Of a DNA stretch of 20,779 nt, positions 6,740 to 14,816 are shown piece after piece. The translations under genes and the position numbers were made by a program. Source of the stretch: JAXHUK01 sp034189725 (GTDB lineage: Bacteria; Chloroflexota; Dehalococcoidia; SZUA-161); assembly GCA_034189725.1 (NCBI GenBank), contig JAXHUK010000128.1, forward strand, positions 1 to 20,779, given 5' to 3'. The notes under the pieces are model-generated. The model was not told the origin of the DNA and did not search any database. It saw only the letters and a program-made list of their open reading frames with translations. Numbering within the stretch: position 1 is the stretch's first letter; each line of letters opens with the position of its first letter.

Positions 6740-9469
6740 TTAAGGGGACGTTGTGAACGATGTCTCGGTAGAGTACGCCGACCATTTTTCATGGTCATCC
6801 TGGTGTCGTACATGCCAGTAATACGTCGTGGAATTGCCTAGTGAAATTGCCACATTATGACTGGTCAAATCAATCGTGAACCCACTATCATATACTGACG
6901 ACGTGTAGTTACCCTGATCAACCGTAATCTGCCATTGTGATCCCTCATGAGTATCACCACTGTCAGGATCGGAAAAGGCTGATGACTCCAGAGTCGGCGT
7001 CACCGACACACCAGTGGCACCGTTACTGGGCAACGTATTTGAAGGAGTATCAGGTGCATTATTAACAGTCGAGAATGACCACGAATCATACGTCAGGTTA
7101 TTTGGTGTCACAGCCCGGTCATCTACAGTAACTGTAACGGCGACTGTCTCGCCATTGGGGAAATCAACGCTGGGGTTCACTGTTACATCATAGCTGGCAG
7201 GATTGCCGGTTTTTTCGACCTCAGAACTGCTTTCGTTATAGCTCTGGTTGTAACCAGGTGCATTGAACTCTATATAAAAGGTGTCCCAATCTACTCCACT
7301 CTCGCCATCCGAGAGAGTGAACGTCAGGTTTCCATCCAGAGGCACATCAAAAGCACCATTGAGTGGATCTAAGTCAGATATATCAGGTGCCGTTGTGTCC
7401 TCTTCTGTAGTAAATGACCATGCCGGTGGAACCATCGAATTAGGGACAGGGGCCAGGTCATCGACATCAACCGTCACCGTAATCGTCTCGCCGTATCTGA
7501 AATCAACCCCCGGATTCACCGTCACATCGTAGCTCGCCGCAGTTCCCGTTTTAGTAACAATCCCTGTGTCGTCATCGGTATAGCTCTGGGCATAGCCCCC
7601 GTTACCGGAGAGCTGAATCTGGAATGTAGTCCAGTCAACCCCCATCTCACTATCCGAGAGAGTGAATGTGAGATTGCCATCCACGAGCACATCGATCCCG
7701 GTGTCTACCGGACTTTGGTTGGACATCTCGGGTGGCTCTAAATCAGTGAGCCCCAGAATCGGCACACGGTAGTACGTTATCTCCCCCATACCGCCATGAC
7801 AGCCATTACAAACCTTGCTATCCGCGATGCTGCCCATTCCCATCCCACCCAGAGGAGGCATATCACCATAGCGGCTCTCGGAAAGCACTGTAGTGATGGT
7901 ACTGCCGTTGCTTTCATACCACCTGAAGTCCAGAGCAGGCACCTTGTCGGTGGTACCTGGTGTGCTAATGAGCTCCCCGTGACGGATTCCCCGTGGCACC
8001 GGTGACCCGTGAACATTGTGGCACGCAGTACAGCTTATTCGAGAGTCTATTGTCATATCCCAATCAGAATCCCATTTAGCCGCCCCAGCGATCAGGTGCT
8101 GGCGATGGCTGTTTGTCGCATCGTTCTCATCGCGGAAGTTTGTCTGGTAGGGAGAAAAGTTATCAAAAATGGCATCGTAATAGTGACACTGGAAGCATAG
8201 CTCGAACTTATCCTCACCAAATAGATCACCTACAGAGAGCGGTATTGTCATGGAGTAGTCCAAACGGTAGCTGGACTGGTAGCTCGTGCTGCCTGCGACA
8301 TAGGTTCTGGAGTTGCCATCCAAGTGCACCGTATCCTCGTCATGGCAATCGGAGCATTCCACCGAATCTCTCATACCATGACCGCTGACATAGTAACCAT
8401 ATGTCGTGCCATCCCCGACAACGTTGGGCGCTGCTACACCCAGTATAATAGAGGTACCAGCATCATGACATCCCTTGCAGGAAACCCTCGTGCCCAAAAG
8501 CCATTCGGACTTCGCTTCCGCCACGCCATCATACACACCGCCCTGGCTATGACAGGGATCACAGACAGTGGTAGTTGCCAGTGTTTGATTACCTGCGAAC
8601 ATAATCGTGCCATCATTATGACCATCGTTAACCGTGACACTTATATGGCAATCATCGCAGTTCGTAAGGTGAGGACCATAAACAGCGTTGTAATGAGCTT
8701 CATGCGCTCCGTTTCTGTTGGGAGCTACACTTCCATTTGGAAACAACCCGTGACAACCAAAGCCGCCGTAGGCACATGTCATGAAGCCATCTTCGCTTGA
8801 CGAATCACCATCGGGGTCATGGGGATGACAGATAATGCAATCAACATCGCGCAGGTCACCAGAGTAGGCAGGTGATGGGGCATGGTTGCCACCATCATGT
8901 ATTGCCATGGGATAACCCTGATTGTTTAGAGAATTAATATGGCAGGTAACACAGATATCATCGCTATCGCTGGTATCGTCGCCATCTTCATCGAACGAAT
9001 TCAATCCTGTTCTGGCAGTAAACACCACGTCGCTTTCGTTTACCGTGTCACGAATCAGACTGTTGTTATCCTGTGGTGCATGTGGATTGTGACAAGTAAC
9101 GCAATCCAGCGAGAATAATTCCTCCACGCGGCTAAAATGTAAGAGGGGCGATTCAAGGTTGCTATTAGCATGGGTTGAGGCAGTCTTGGTCGATCCTGCT
9201 CCATCATGGCAGGTAAGGCACAGTGCATTCCCAGAGTTAGCCTGAAGAACACTACCGCTTTCGGCACTGTGAGCCCTATGACAACCAGCACAGCTATCAG
9301 CCTGTGGGAGAAGGTTATCGTGAGGCCCCCCATCCGCTACCACCACCTGTGTCAACGCCAAAACTGCAAGTAAAACTACTGCTACCAGGATAATAGTCTT
9401 CCCCGAATACCATCCGATAGGTGATTTACCCCGCTCATCATCACATCCCGATTCAAAAGCCTGACTCAC
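6740..9469 (-). CDS. Large multiheme cytochrome with Ig-like and FN3-like C-terminus
   Basis: 909 aa from GTG at 9469. A signal sequence/TM segment (about residues 24-45) precedes the heme region (about 60-560). This has twelve canonical CxxCH motifs (first at C60, last at C554) plus one expanded motif CAYGGFGCH (C232, C239, H240; CX6CH). The opening CAGCHRAH and CVTCHNPH segments match the 'doubled CXXCH'/cytochrome c3-like families. The C-terminus contains two homologous bacterial Ig-like domains (about 580-690 and 693-803; shared VDGNLTFTLSD, SGVDW and ASYDVTVNP) and a fibronectin-III-like domain (about 808-909, ending TTYYWHVRHQDD...). Such domains usually sit in cell-wall or surface proteins, so this looks like a surface cytochrome. 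It is 39 bases after a hairpin that follows the 307-aa cytochrome gene, so the two may share one transcript. Confidence 0.9.
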   Translation of the reverse strand: MSQAFESGCDDERGKSPIGWYSGKTIILVAVVLLAVLALTQVVVADGGPHDNLLPQADSCAGCHRAHSAESGSVLQANSGNALCLTCHDGAGSTKTASTHANSNLESPLLHFSRVEELFSLDCVTCHNPHAPQDNNSLIRDTVNESDVVFTARTGLNSFDEDGDDTSDSDDICVTCHINSLNNQGYPMAIHDGGNHAPSPAYSGDLRDVDCIICHPHDPDGDSSSEDGFMTCAYGGFGCHGLFPNGSVAPNRNGAHEAHYNAVYGPHLTNCDDCHISVTVNDGHNDGTIMFAGNQTLATTTVCDPCHSQGGVYDGVAEAKSEWLLGTRVSCKGCHDAGTSIILGVAAPNVVGDGTTYGYYVSGHGMRDSVECSDCHDEDTVHLDGNSRTYVAGSTSYQSSYRLDYSMTIPLSVGDLFGEDKFELCFQCHYYDAIFDNFSPYQTNFRDENDATNSHRQHLIAGAAKWDSDWDMTIDSRISCTACHNVHGSPVPRGIRHGELISTPGTTDKVPALDFRWYESNGSTITTVLSESRYGDMPPLGGMGMGSIADSKVCNGCHGGMGEITYYRVPILGLTDLEPPEMSNQSPVDTGIDVLVDGNLTFTLSDSEMGVDWTTFQIQLSGNGGYAQSYTDDDTGIVTKTGTAASYDVTVNPGVDFRYGETITVTVDVDDLAPVPNSMVPPAWSFTTEEDTTAPDISDLDPLNGAFDVPLDGNLTFTLSDGESGVDWDTFYIEFNAPGYNQSYNESSSEVEKTGNPASYDVTVNPSVDFPNGETVAVTVTVDDRAVTPNNLTYDSWSFSTVNNAPDTPSNTLPSNGATGVSVTPTLESSAFSDPDSGDTHEGSQWQITVDQGNYTSSVYDSGFTIDLTSHNVAISLGNSTTYYWHVRHQDDHEKWSAYSTETSFTTSP

Positions 9470-9507
9470 AAGACATCACCAACTAACTACGAAAACGAAG
9501 ATATAGT

Positions 9508-9549
9508 AAGGGCAAGGTCTACCCTCAATTATGCTCCGACCTTGCCCTT
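9508..9549 (-). terminator. Hairpin between two cytochrome genes
   Basis: Perfect 12-bp arms 9508-9519 and 9538-9549 (AAGGGCAAGGTC / GACCTTGCCCTT) with an 18-base loop, 13 bases after the stop of the 307-aa gene and 38 before the GTG of the 909-aa gene. There is no proper T-run on the minus strand, so partial termination or mRNA processing is more likely than full termination. Confidence 0.55.
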
Positions 9550-9562
9550 TTAGATACAATAA

Positions 9563-10486
9563 CTAATCTGCACTAAGATCCGAGCCCTCATGGCATCCTG
9601 TGAGACAAACGGCTCGATTATTAAGCCACAGAAGAGCACTCCCTTCATCCCCACTGGAATCAGGGTACTGAACAGCACTCGAATATGTACCCATGGTCGC
9701 TGAGGTGCCATGAGCCACATGACAGGCAAGACATTTACCACCAATAGTCGCTATTGCATGCCGATAAGCGAATACCATATCTCCTGAATCTATATGGCCC
9801 GCGTTCCCAGGAGCATTGTACCTGGTGTGGCATTGTGCACACCACTCGTCCAGAAGGGACGGAGCATAGGAAACATCTCGATTTTTAGCCGCAGTGTACG
9901 TTATTTCATACACCTTCGGGTCCACATCAGGTACCTCTACCTCATTCCCCGGGGTTTCCCCTTCCATTCCATTGGGAAGCCCTCTCAAAATGCGGTAGTT
10001 ACCGTTACCATGAGGATTGTGACAGTCACCACACGCCAGCGCAACAGTGACTCCGTAGTCTTCGCTCGCATTTACCGGGCCACTACCCCACATCGTGCCA
10101 TCGGTTTCACCATCCGACGTGTGAATCGATGTAACATTGCCGCTCTCGGTGGTACCGTCACGATTGAGGTCCATCAGCGCATAGGTGAAGCCACCACCCC
10201 TCAGACCCGCGCCATCGGTACCGTAAGAGCTACCAGCAAGCACGCCATCCACTACATTCGTCTCAGCGGCAGAGCCATCATGGCAGGAGAAACAGAAATC
10301 ATCCTGACCCGGTCCTGCCTTCAACAACTTTGCTGCCTCACCCGTGTGAGCCCTGTGGCATCCAGCGCAAGCATCAGCTTCAGTGAGCATACTAGCATCG
10401 TGCAAGTCATTATCGGCAAACGCTACACCACTCACAACAAGCAGCAACGCTAGTACAGCTATTAACCCGACTGTGACGCGTTTCAT
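9563..10486 (-). CDS. Secreted multiheme c-type cytochrome (5 CxxCH + CX3CH)
   Basis: 307 aa, ATG with a strong AAAGGAGA ribosome-binding site. A cleavable signal peptide (residues 1-24, FA-DND) is followed by CAGCHRAH (C40), CFSCHDG, CGDCHNPHG, CAQCH and CLACHVAHG motifs. At the C-terminus, CLTGCH (C294, C298, H299) has one extra residue between the cysteines. The N-terminus (LTEADACAGCHRAHTGEAA) closely parallels that of the 909-aa protein (LPQADSCAGCHRAHSAESG), so the two are paralogs over this segment. Doubled-CXXCH/cytochrome c3-type family. It is first gene of the cytochrome run, read from a near-consensus promoter. Likely a soluble or wall-associated electron carrier for the neighbouring larger cytochromes (inference). 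Confidence 0.9.
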   Translation of the reverse strand: MKRVTVGLIAVLALLLVVSGVAFADNDLHDASMLTEADACAGCHRAHTGEAAKLLKAGPGQDDFCFSCHDGSAAETNVVDGVLAGSSYGTDGAGLRGGGFTYALMDLNRDGTTESGNVTSIHTSDGETDGTMWGSGPVNASEDYGVTVALACGDCHNPHGNGNYRILRGLPNGMEGETPGNEVEVPDVDPKVYEITYTAAKNRDVSYAPSLLDEWCAQCHTRYNAPGNAGHIDSGDMVFAYRHAIATIGGKCLACHVAHGTSATMGTYSSAVQYPDSSGDEGSALLWLNNRAVCLTGCHEGSDLSAD

Positions 10487-10526
10487 GTTACTGGTCTCCT
10501 TTTAGTAGACCCTTTTTTGCAGCATC

Positions 10527-10556
10527 ATTATAGCAAATAGCATTATACGAAGTCAA
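10527..10556 (-). promoter_or_regulatory. Near-consensus sigma70 promoter for the 307-aa cytochrome
   Basis: Minus strand: TTGACT (10551-10556), 18-base spacer, TATAAT (10527-10532). Leader of about 35 bases to the ATG at 10486. A second TATAAT (10542-10547) lies in the spacer, too close to the -35 to be its partner. Confidence 0.8.
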
Positions 10557-10672
10557 GTACACTCAAGACATACGATAGTACCCTTACCCACTAACAAAAT
10601 TCCTATGGTTTTTTTACACTTAAAAGAAAAGACCTGTCGGACAATATTAATCCCCTTGCAAAAACGATCACC

Positions 10673-12502
10673 TCAATCATCAAACTTACGCTCTACTCCA
10701 GCGAGGGGGATACCATCCTCATCCCAACCACGCCTCTGATAATAAAGTGACAGCAGGCTCTGAAAGCGTTCTCGATCGATCACCTTACCCGCATTGGGCC
10801 CTGTGAGAGGAGGATTAGCCCATACCTTGTAGGGCAGACTGTCGTCCTTGCGCCTCATACCAAGACGGACATTTATCAATCGTGTCAGGTCGTAGACATC
10901 ATTGGAGAGCTCCAGTAATTGGTCGAGAGATATATCCTCTCCAGTCACATATCTGTAGAAATTACCGTAATGACGCTCATTTAATCCCAGCTCGATCCAG
11001 GGGAGCCGGCAGACTCCGAGCATATCGAATAACGGGCGCAGCGCCTGATGATATATCACAGTGTCAACTCTCTCTTCGTCTGACCAGTATTGCCCTTCTT
11101 CTATTTCCTTCGCGATCGTCCATGCCCGCGTATGATGTGCCCCGATATCCGACGTGGCGTACGCCAATCCCATCGAGAGACCTGCACGGCTATCATAGGC
11201 CGATTGCTCAAGTCCTTTGACCTGGAGAATGACTTTGTCCATTTCAGGCCACTTCTCTATGATACGACGAGACCCATCAGCAAGGATATCACCGACACCC
11301 CGCCGCTCCGCTATCCGCTGTATCAAATCGAGGATTGCGGTCTCATCGCCCCACGTAATCTCCTTTCCATCGAGATCACCGAGCGCTATCACCCCCTTCT
11401 CATATCCCTCTATCACAGCTCCTACGATATTTCCCGTGGAGATCGTATCCATTCCAAGCTCGTCACACAATCGGTTTGCCGAAAGCACTGCAGCGAAGTT
11501 ATCGATCCCCAAGTTCGAACCCAGCATGGCACACGTTTCATATTCCGGCCCCTCGACGACCGTCCCCGTATACTTCCCGTTCTTCACCAGGCAAATGTTT
11601 CCGCAACACATGGGACACGAGAAACACGCGCTATCGCCGATCTTGTAGTGATCAAGCATCGTTGCACCATTTATCTGGTGATGCTTGGCAAAAACACTGT
11701 CCTTAAAATTATACGTTGGCAGAATCCCCTTTTCATTAGCGTACTCAATGACATTCATCAAGCCCTCTTGCTGCCACATCCTGAAGTATTTATGTTCCTT
11801 CATGTACTTAATGGCTTTATCGGTCTCTGCCATAAGACCGTGTATATCATAGATCGGTATGTCCTTTTCCCCCCGTACCACAATCGCCTTTAGATTCTTC
11901 GAACCCATTATCGCACCGATACCGGTCCTCCCAGCATTACGGCTCCAATCCGCATTAACGCAGGCAAATCTCACCATGTTCTCGCCAGCCACACCAATGG
12001 TAGCAACATGAACGGAGTGTGTGCCCAGTCGCTCCTTGATCAGTCCCTCAGCTTCCAGGCAACTCTTTCCTTTCAGTTCAGGCATGGGGATGATCATAGT
12101 TTCACCATTATCAATAAAAAGGAAGGACAACTCTGGTGCCTTTCCCGTTATCGAAAGCACATCGATTCCGGCTTGCCGGATTTCGACACCGAAACCACCC
12201 CCAATAGAAGAGTCACCGTATAAACCAGTAGCCGGGGATATTGCTACAAAAGAGTTCTTTCCCGATGAAGGCAGGTATACCCCTGTAAGAGGGCCAGGGG
12301 CTACCACCATAAGATTTTCTGGCCCAAGGGGATCGATCTTGAAATCATACTTCTTCAGATTATCCCAGACCAGTTTTGCGCCGAAGCCGCGCCCTCCAAC
12401 ATACTTTTCGACAAATGTATCCGCAAGGTCGCGACGCTCAGCGCTGCCCTGTGTAAGGTCTACATGCAAGTGCTTCTTGAAATATCCACTCTTGATACTC
12501 AT
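10673..12502 (-). CDS. Aldehyde:ferredoxin oxidoreductase family (tungstopterin) enzyme
   Basis: 609 aa, the usual AOR length. The N-terminal domain has YVGGRGFGAKLVWD, then APGPLTG, SSIGGGFG and NAGRTGIGAIMGSKNLKAI, all typical of the pterin-binding AOR fold. Cys293, Cys296, Cys300 (CFSCPMCC) and Cys498 (LGVCRLPW) match the CX2CX3C...C set holding the single [4Fe-4S] cluster. Known family reaction: oxidation of an aldehyde to a carboxylate (or the reverse) with ferredoxin, at a W- or Mo-bis-pterin site. The substrate cannot be read from sequence; family members also include benzoyl-CoA reductase-like and other functions. The ATG overlaps the stop of the preceding ferredoxin gene by four bases (ATGA), so the two are co-translated. 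Confidence 0.93.
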   Translation of the reverse strand: MSIKSGYFKKHLHVDLTQGSAERRDLADTFVEKYVGGRGFGAKLVWDNLKKYDFKIDPLGPENLMVVAPGPLTGVYLPSSGKNSFVAISPATGLYGDSSIGGGFGVEIRQAGIDVLSITGKAPELSFLFIDNGETMIIPMPELKGKSCLEAEGLIKERLGTHSVHVATIGVAGENMVRFACVNADWSRNAGRTGIGAIMGSKNLKAIVVRGEKDIPIYDIHGLMAETDKAIKYMKEHKYFRMWQQEGLMNVIEYANEKGILPTYNFKDSVFAKHHQINGATMLDHYKIGDSACFSCPMCCGNICLVKNGKYTGTVVEGPEYETCAMLGSNLGIDNFAAVLSANRLCDELGMDTISTGNIVGAVIEGYEKGVIALGDLDGKEITWGDETAILDLIQRIAERRGVGDILADGSRRIIEKWPEMDKVILQVKGLEQSAYDSRAGLSMGLAYATSDIGAHHTRAWTIAKEIEEGQYWSDEERVDTVIYHQALRPLFDMLGVCRLPWIELGLNERHYGNFYRYVTGEDISLDQLLELSNDVYDLTRLINVRLGMRRKDDSLPYKVWANPPLTGPNAGKVIDRERFQSLLSLYYQRRGWDEDGIPLAGVERKFDD

Positions 12503-13032
12503 AGCTCTTCCTTACCTATCTCAGCATAGTGGATTGTTTTCTTTTCACCCTTTTCATAGAACTCTATTTCTTTCATCTGTGCATAGCTGAGGACATTATT
12601 CAAACGCTTAGATTCACCTAATACCGCCTCCGGTATAAGCCTGAGTGCCCCCTTTGGACATTTCTTGACACACTCAGGGTCCCCATCACACATATCACAC
12701 TTGATGGGCAGGTCACAATCCTCATGGGCATACATGGCACCGAAAGGACATGCCTCGACACACTTATTACATGAAATACAAAGCTCCTCATCCAGCACTA
12801 CAGTTCCATTGACCCGCCGCAATGCGTCAAAAGGACATACCTGGGCACATGTTGGCACCTTGCACTGGCTGCATACGATTGGCATTCTCATCACCGGTTG
12901 TGGATAGGTAATGAGCACTCGTATCGCTGCCTTCTTCGGATTATTCACTCCGAAATGTTTGATTGCACATACGATCTCACATATCCTGCAACCGGAGCAT
13001 TGTTCTGGAATCACCGTCAGTTTTTTTGACAT
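12499..13032 (-). CDS. Four-cluster [4Fe-4S] ferredoxin, AOR electron-transfer subunit
   Basis: 177 aa from the ATG at 13032, which has a GGGGGT ribosome-binding site five bases upstream. The earlier in-frame ATG at 13044 lacks one. Four cysteine groups are seen: CSGCRICEIVC, CSQCKVPTCAQVC, CISCNKCVEAC and CDMCDGDPECVKKC, i.e. 16 cluster ligands, plus one spare Cys (HEDC). This is the DmsB/HycB-type ferredoxin layout, found as the partner subunit of AOR-like enzymes in bacteria and archaea. It should take electrons from the AOR protein and pass them to a cellular carrier or membrane enzyme. The coupled overlap with the AOR gene supports a two-subunit enzyme. No convincing promoter upstream was found. 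Confidence 0.92.
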   Translation of the reverse strand: MSKKLTVIPEQCSGCRICEIVCAIKHFGVNNPKKAAIRVLITYPQPVMRMPIVCSQCKVPTCAQVCPFDALRRVNGTVVLDEELCISCNKCVEACPFGAMYAHEDCDLPIKCDMCDGDPECVKKCPKGALRLIPEAVLGESKRLNNVLSYAQMKEIEFYEKGEKKTIHYAEIGKEEL

Positions 13033-13206
13033 GTCTACCCCCATGACTTACGCAGTCATTATCCACCCTTCTATGAATAACTTCTTATCTATACTTGGTT
13101 CGCAGTCAACTTTGCAGTACGTTACTGATTGTCTGTACACATACGCGTACTTCTCGGCCACTGCCACCCGTGCTCTCTGATCACTGCAGTACGGACTCGG
13201 CTACCC

Positions 13207-13986
13207 TCAAAAATCAAGCTTACGCTTCGCCTCTTCCCACAAGGCATTCTGCTCATCGAGAGAGAGCTCTCGCAAGGATACCTCTCGCTGGCGACATATC
13301 TCTTCCATATATTCAAAACGCCTGTAAAAGCGCTCGTTGGCAAGGCGTAACGCTTCCTCCAGGTTGACATCCTGCCAGCGAGCGACATTGACCAGAGAAA
13401 ACAGTATATCCCCAAACTCATGAATCCTCTGCTGGGCTGTGCTCGCTCGCTCAAGCTCCTGTACCTCCTCTGCCAGTTTCTCAAGCACGCCCCCGAACTC
13501 TTTCCAATCAAAGCCAACCCCTGCAACCCTGCGCTGAATCGAATGACTATAGCTCAGCGCGGGCATCACTCTGGGTACATCAGAGAGCAGGGAGTCACCT
13601 TCCCTGCGCTCATCTTGCTTCAACAATTCCCACTCCTGTTCAACCTCCTCGGCAGTACCTGCCTCGGAGTTACCAAATACATGGGGATGACGACGAATGA
13701 GCTTGGTAGCGATACTGCGAATAACATCCCTCATCTCAAATTTCCCTGCTTCGCGGGCAATCTGAGCGTGCAGCATGATCTGCAAAAGCAGGTCACCTAG
13801 CTCCTCGCAGAGCTTATCACTATTCTCTTCATCCAATGCCTGAAGCACCTCATAGGCTTCCTCAATGAGGTAAGGTTTGAGCGAGGCATGTGTTTGTTTT
13901 CGGTCCCAGGGGCAACCATCAGGCGCTCTCAACCTGGCCACTATTTCCTCTAACGTAGTAAAGTTATCGAGGCCCTGTTCTATCAT
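13207..13986 (-). CDS. mazG: Nucleoside triphosphate pyrophosphohydrolase MazG
   Basis: 259 aa, the usual two-domain MazG length. The first MazG domain shows CPWDRKQTH, then the metal-binding set E42-E43-x2-E46 and E62-x2-D65 (EEAYE...EELGD) in its four-helix fold. The second domain has EFGDILFSLVNVARW and LANERFYRRFEYME. It hydrolyses NTPs, including damaged ones, to NMP and pyrophosphate in the cytosol. It has its own promoter (14014-14042) and diverges from the DUF1461 gene. Confidence 0.95.
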   Translation of the reverse strand: MIEQGLDNFTTLEEIVARLRAPDGCPWDRKQTHASLKPYLIEEAYEVLQALDEENSDKLCEELGDLLLQIMLHAQIAREAGKFEMRDVIRSIATKLIRRHPHVFGNSEAGTAEEVEQEWELLKQDERREGDSLLSDVPRVMPALSYSHSIQRRVAGVGFDWKEFGGVLEKLAEEVQELERASTAQQRIHEFGDILFSLVNVARWQDVNLEEALRLANERFYRRFEYMEEICRQREVSLRELSLDEQNALWEEAKRKLDF

Positions 13987-14013
13987 AATCTCATCGTCAA
14001 CCCCTCTTTCGGC

Positions 14014-14042
14014 ATTATACAGTGCCCACCTTTCCTTGACAA
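14014..14042 (-). promoter_or_regulatory. sigma70 promoter of mazG
   Basis: Minus strand: TTGTCA (14037-14042), 17-base spacer, TATAAT (14014-14019). Leader of about 20 bases to the mazG ATG. Confidence 0.75.
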
Positions 14043-14065
14043 GGTGAAAGGTGCTCCACTACCAT
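14036..14065 (+). promoter_or_regulatory. Divergent promoter for the DUF1461 gene
   Basis: Plus strand: TTGACA (14036-14041), 18-base spacer, TACCAT (14060-14065). Its -35 overlaps the -35 of the mazG promoter, so the two compete for polymerase. Confidence 0.45.
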
Positions 14066-14088
14066 ACCAGTAGGGAACCAAGAGGTGA

Positions 14089-14769
14089 GTGGTGAAAGCA
14101 CTAAACGTATTTGCAAGCATAGTTTTTGTCCTTTGTGTGCCCGTGTTGCTCATCACAACTAATGTACGACTCGCAGTCAACGACATCCGCCTCTATGAGT
14201 ACGGTTTCAACAAATACAATGTAAGCACGGTAACGAAGCTGGACGACGCAGAGTTAATCGAGGTCGCCCACCAGATAATCGACTACTTCAACTCGGATGA
14301 GGAACTGCTCGAGGTAGACATCTTCAGCCAGCGTGAAGTGGCACACATGACGGATGTGAAAGGCCTTGTCCGGTTGGCATATAGTGTACAACTGGCTTCT
14401 TTGGTATACATTGCTGCCTATATTGCTATCAGCTTTGCCATAAAACGGCGTGCATTCTGGCAAGAACTCGCCAAGCGGTTGCTCTGGGGGAGTTGGGCAA
14501 CCATTGCCATCCTGATCGCCCTGGGATTCTGGGCGCTTACCGGCTTTGAGTCACTGTTTTTATTATTTCATCTCGTGAGTTTCACTAACGATCTTTGGCA
14601 ACTCTCCGCAGGTGATTATATGCTGCTGATGTTCCCTCAAGGGTTCTTCAATAACGCTGCCCTGTTGATAGCAGGTGCTTCCATCGGAGAAGCAGCGATC
14701 ATCGGTGGAGCTACCTGGGGGCTGTTAGTGCTAAGACGAAGAGCAAAACGCAAAGAGATGTCAGGTTAG
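14089..14769 (+). CDS. TIGR01906/DUF1461 integral membrane protein
   Basis: 226 aa from GTG (a second GTG follows at once); AGAGGTGA gives the ribosome-binding site. An N-terminal TM segment (about residues 5-25) is followed by an outer loop with the family-typical segment FSQREVAHMTDVKGLVRL, then about three or four more TM segments (about 97-118, 133-155 and 193-215) and a basic tail (RRRAKRKE). Members occur widely in Firmicutes and Chloroflexota, sometimes linked to membrane lipid or lipoprotein metabolism. The exact function is unknown here. Confidence 0.85.
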   Translation: MVKALNVFASIVFVLCVPVLLITTNVRLAVNDIRLYEYGFNKYNVSTVTKLDDAELIEVAHQIIDYFNSDEELLEVDIFSQREVAHMTDVKGLVRLAYSVQLASLVYIAAYIAISFAIKRRAFWQELAKRLLWGSWATIAILIALGFWALTGFESLFLLFHLVSFTNDLWQLSAGDYMLLMFPQGFFNNAALLIAGASIGEAAIIGGATWGLLVLRRRAKRKEMSG

Positions 14770-14783
14770 AGTAATAATCAGCC

Positions 14784-14816
14784 ATGCCGATTGGCTCTCG
14801 GCATCATTCTCCCCCT
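14784..14816 (+). terminator. Likely rho-independent terminator after the DUF1461 gene
   Basis: Stem ATGCCGA (14784-14790) with TCGGCAT (14798-14804), seven-base loop, followed by a pyrimidine-rich run. Fifteen bases beyond the stop codon. Confidence 0.55.

Noticed and set aside
11090..11893. 267-aa plus-strand open frame opposite the AOR gene
   Set aside because: Antisense to a well-supported enzyme gene; no family motifs.
12021..12590. 189-aa plus-strand open frame across the AOR/ferredoxin junction
   Set aside because: Antisense shadow of two genes with clear cysteine motifs.
13122..13526. 134-aa minus-strand frame within mazG
   Set aside because: Alternative frame of mazG with no recognisable domain.
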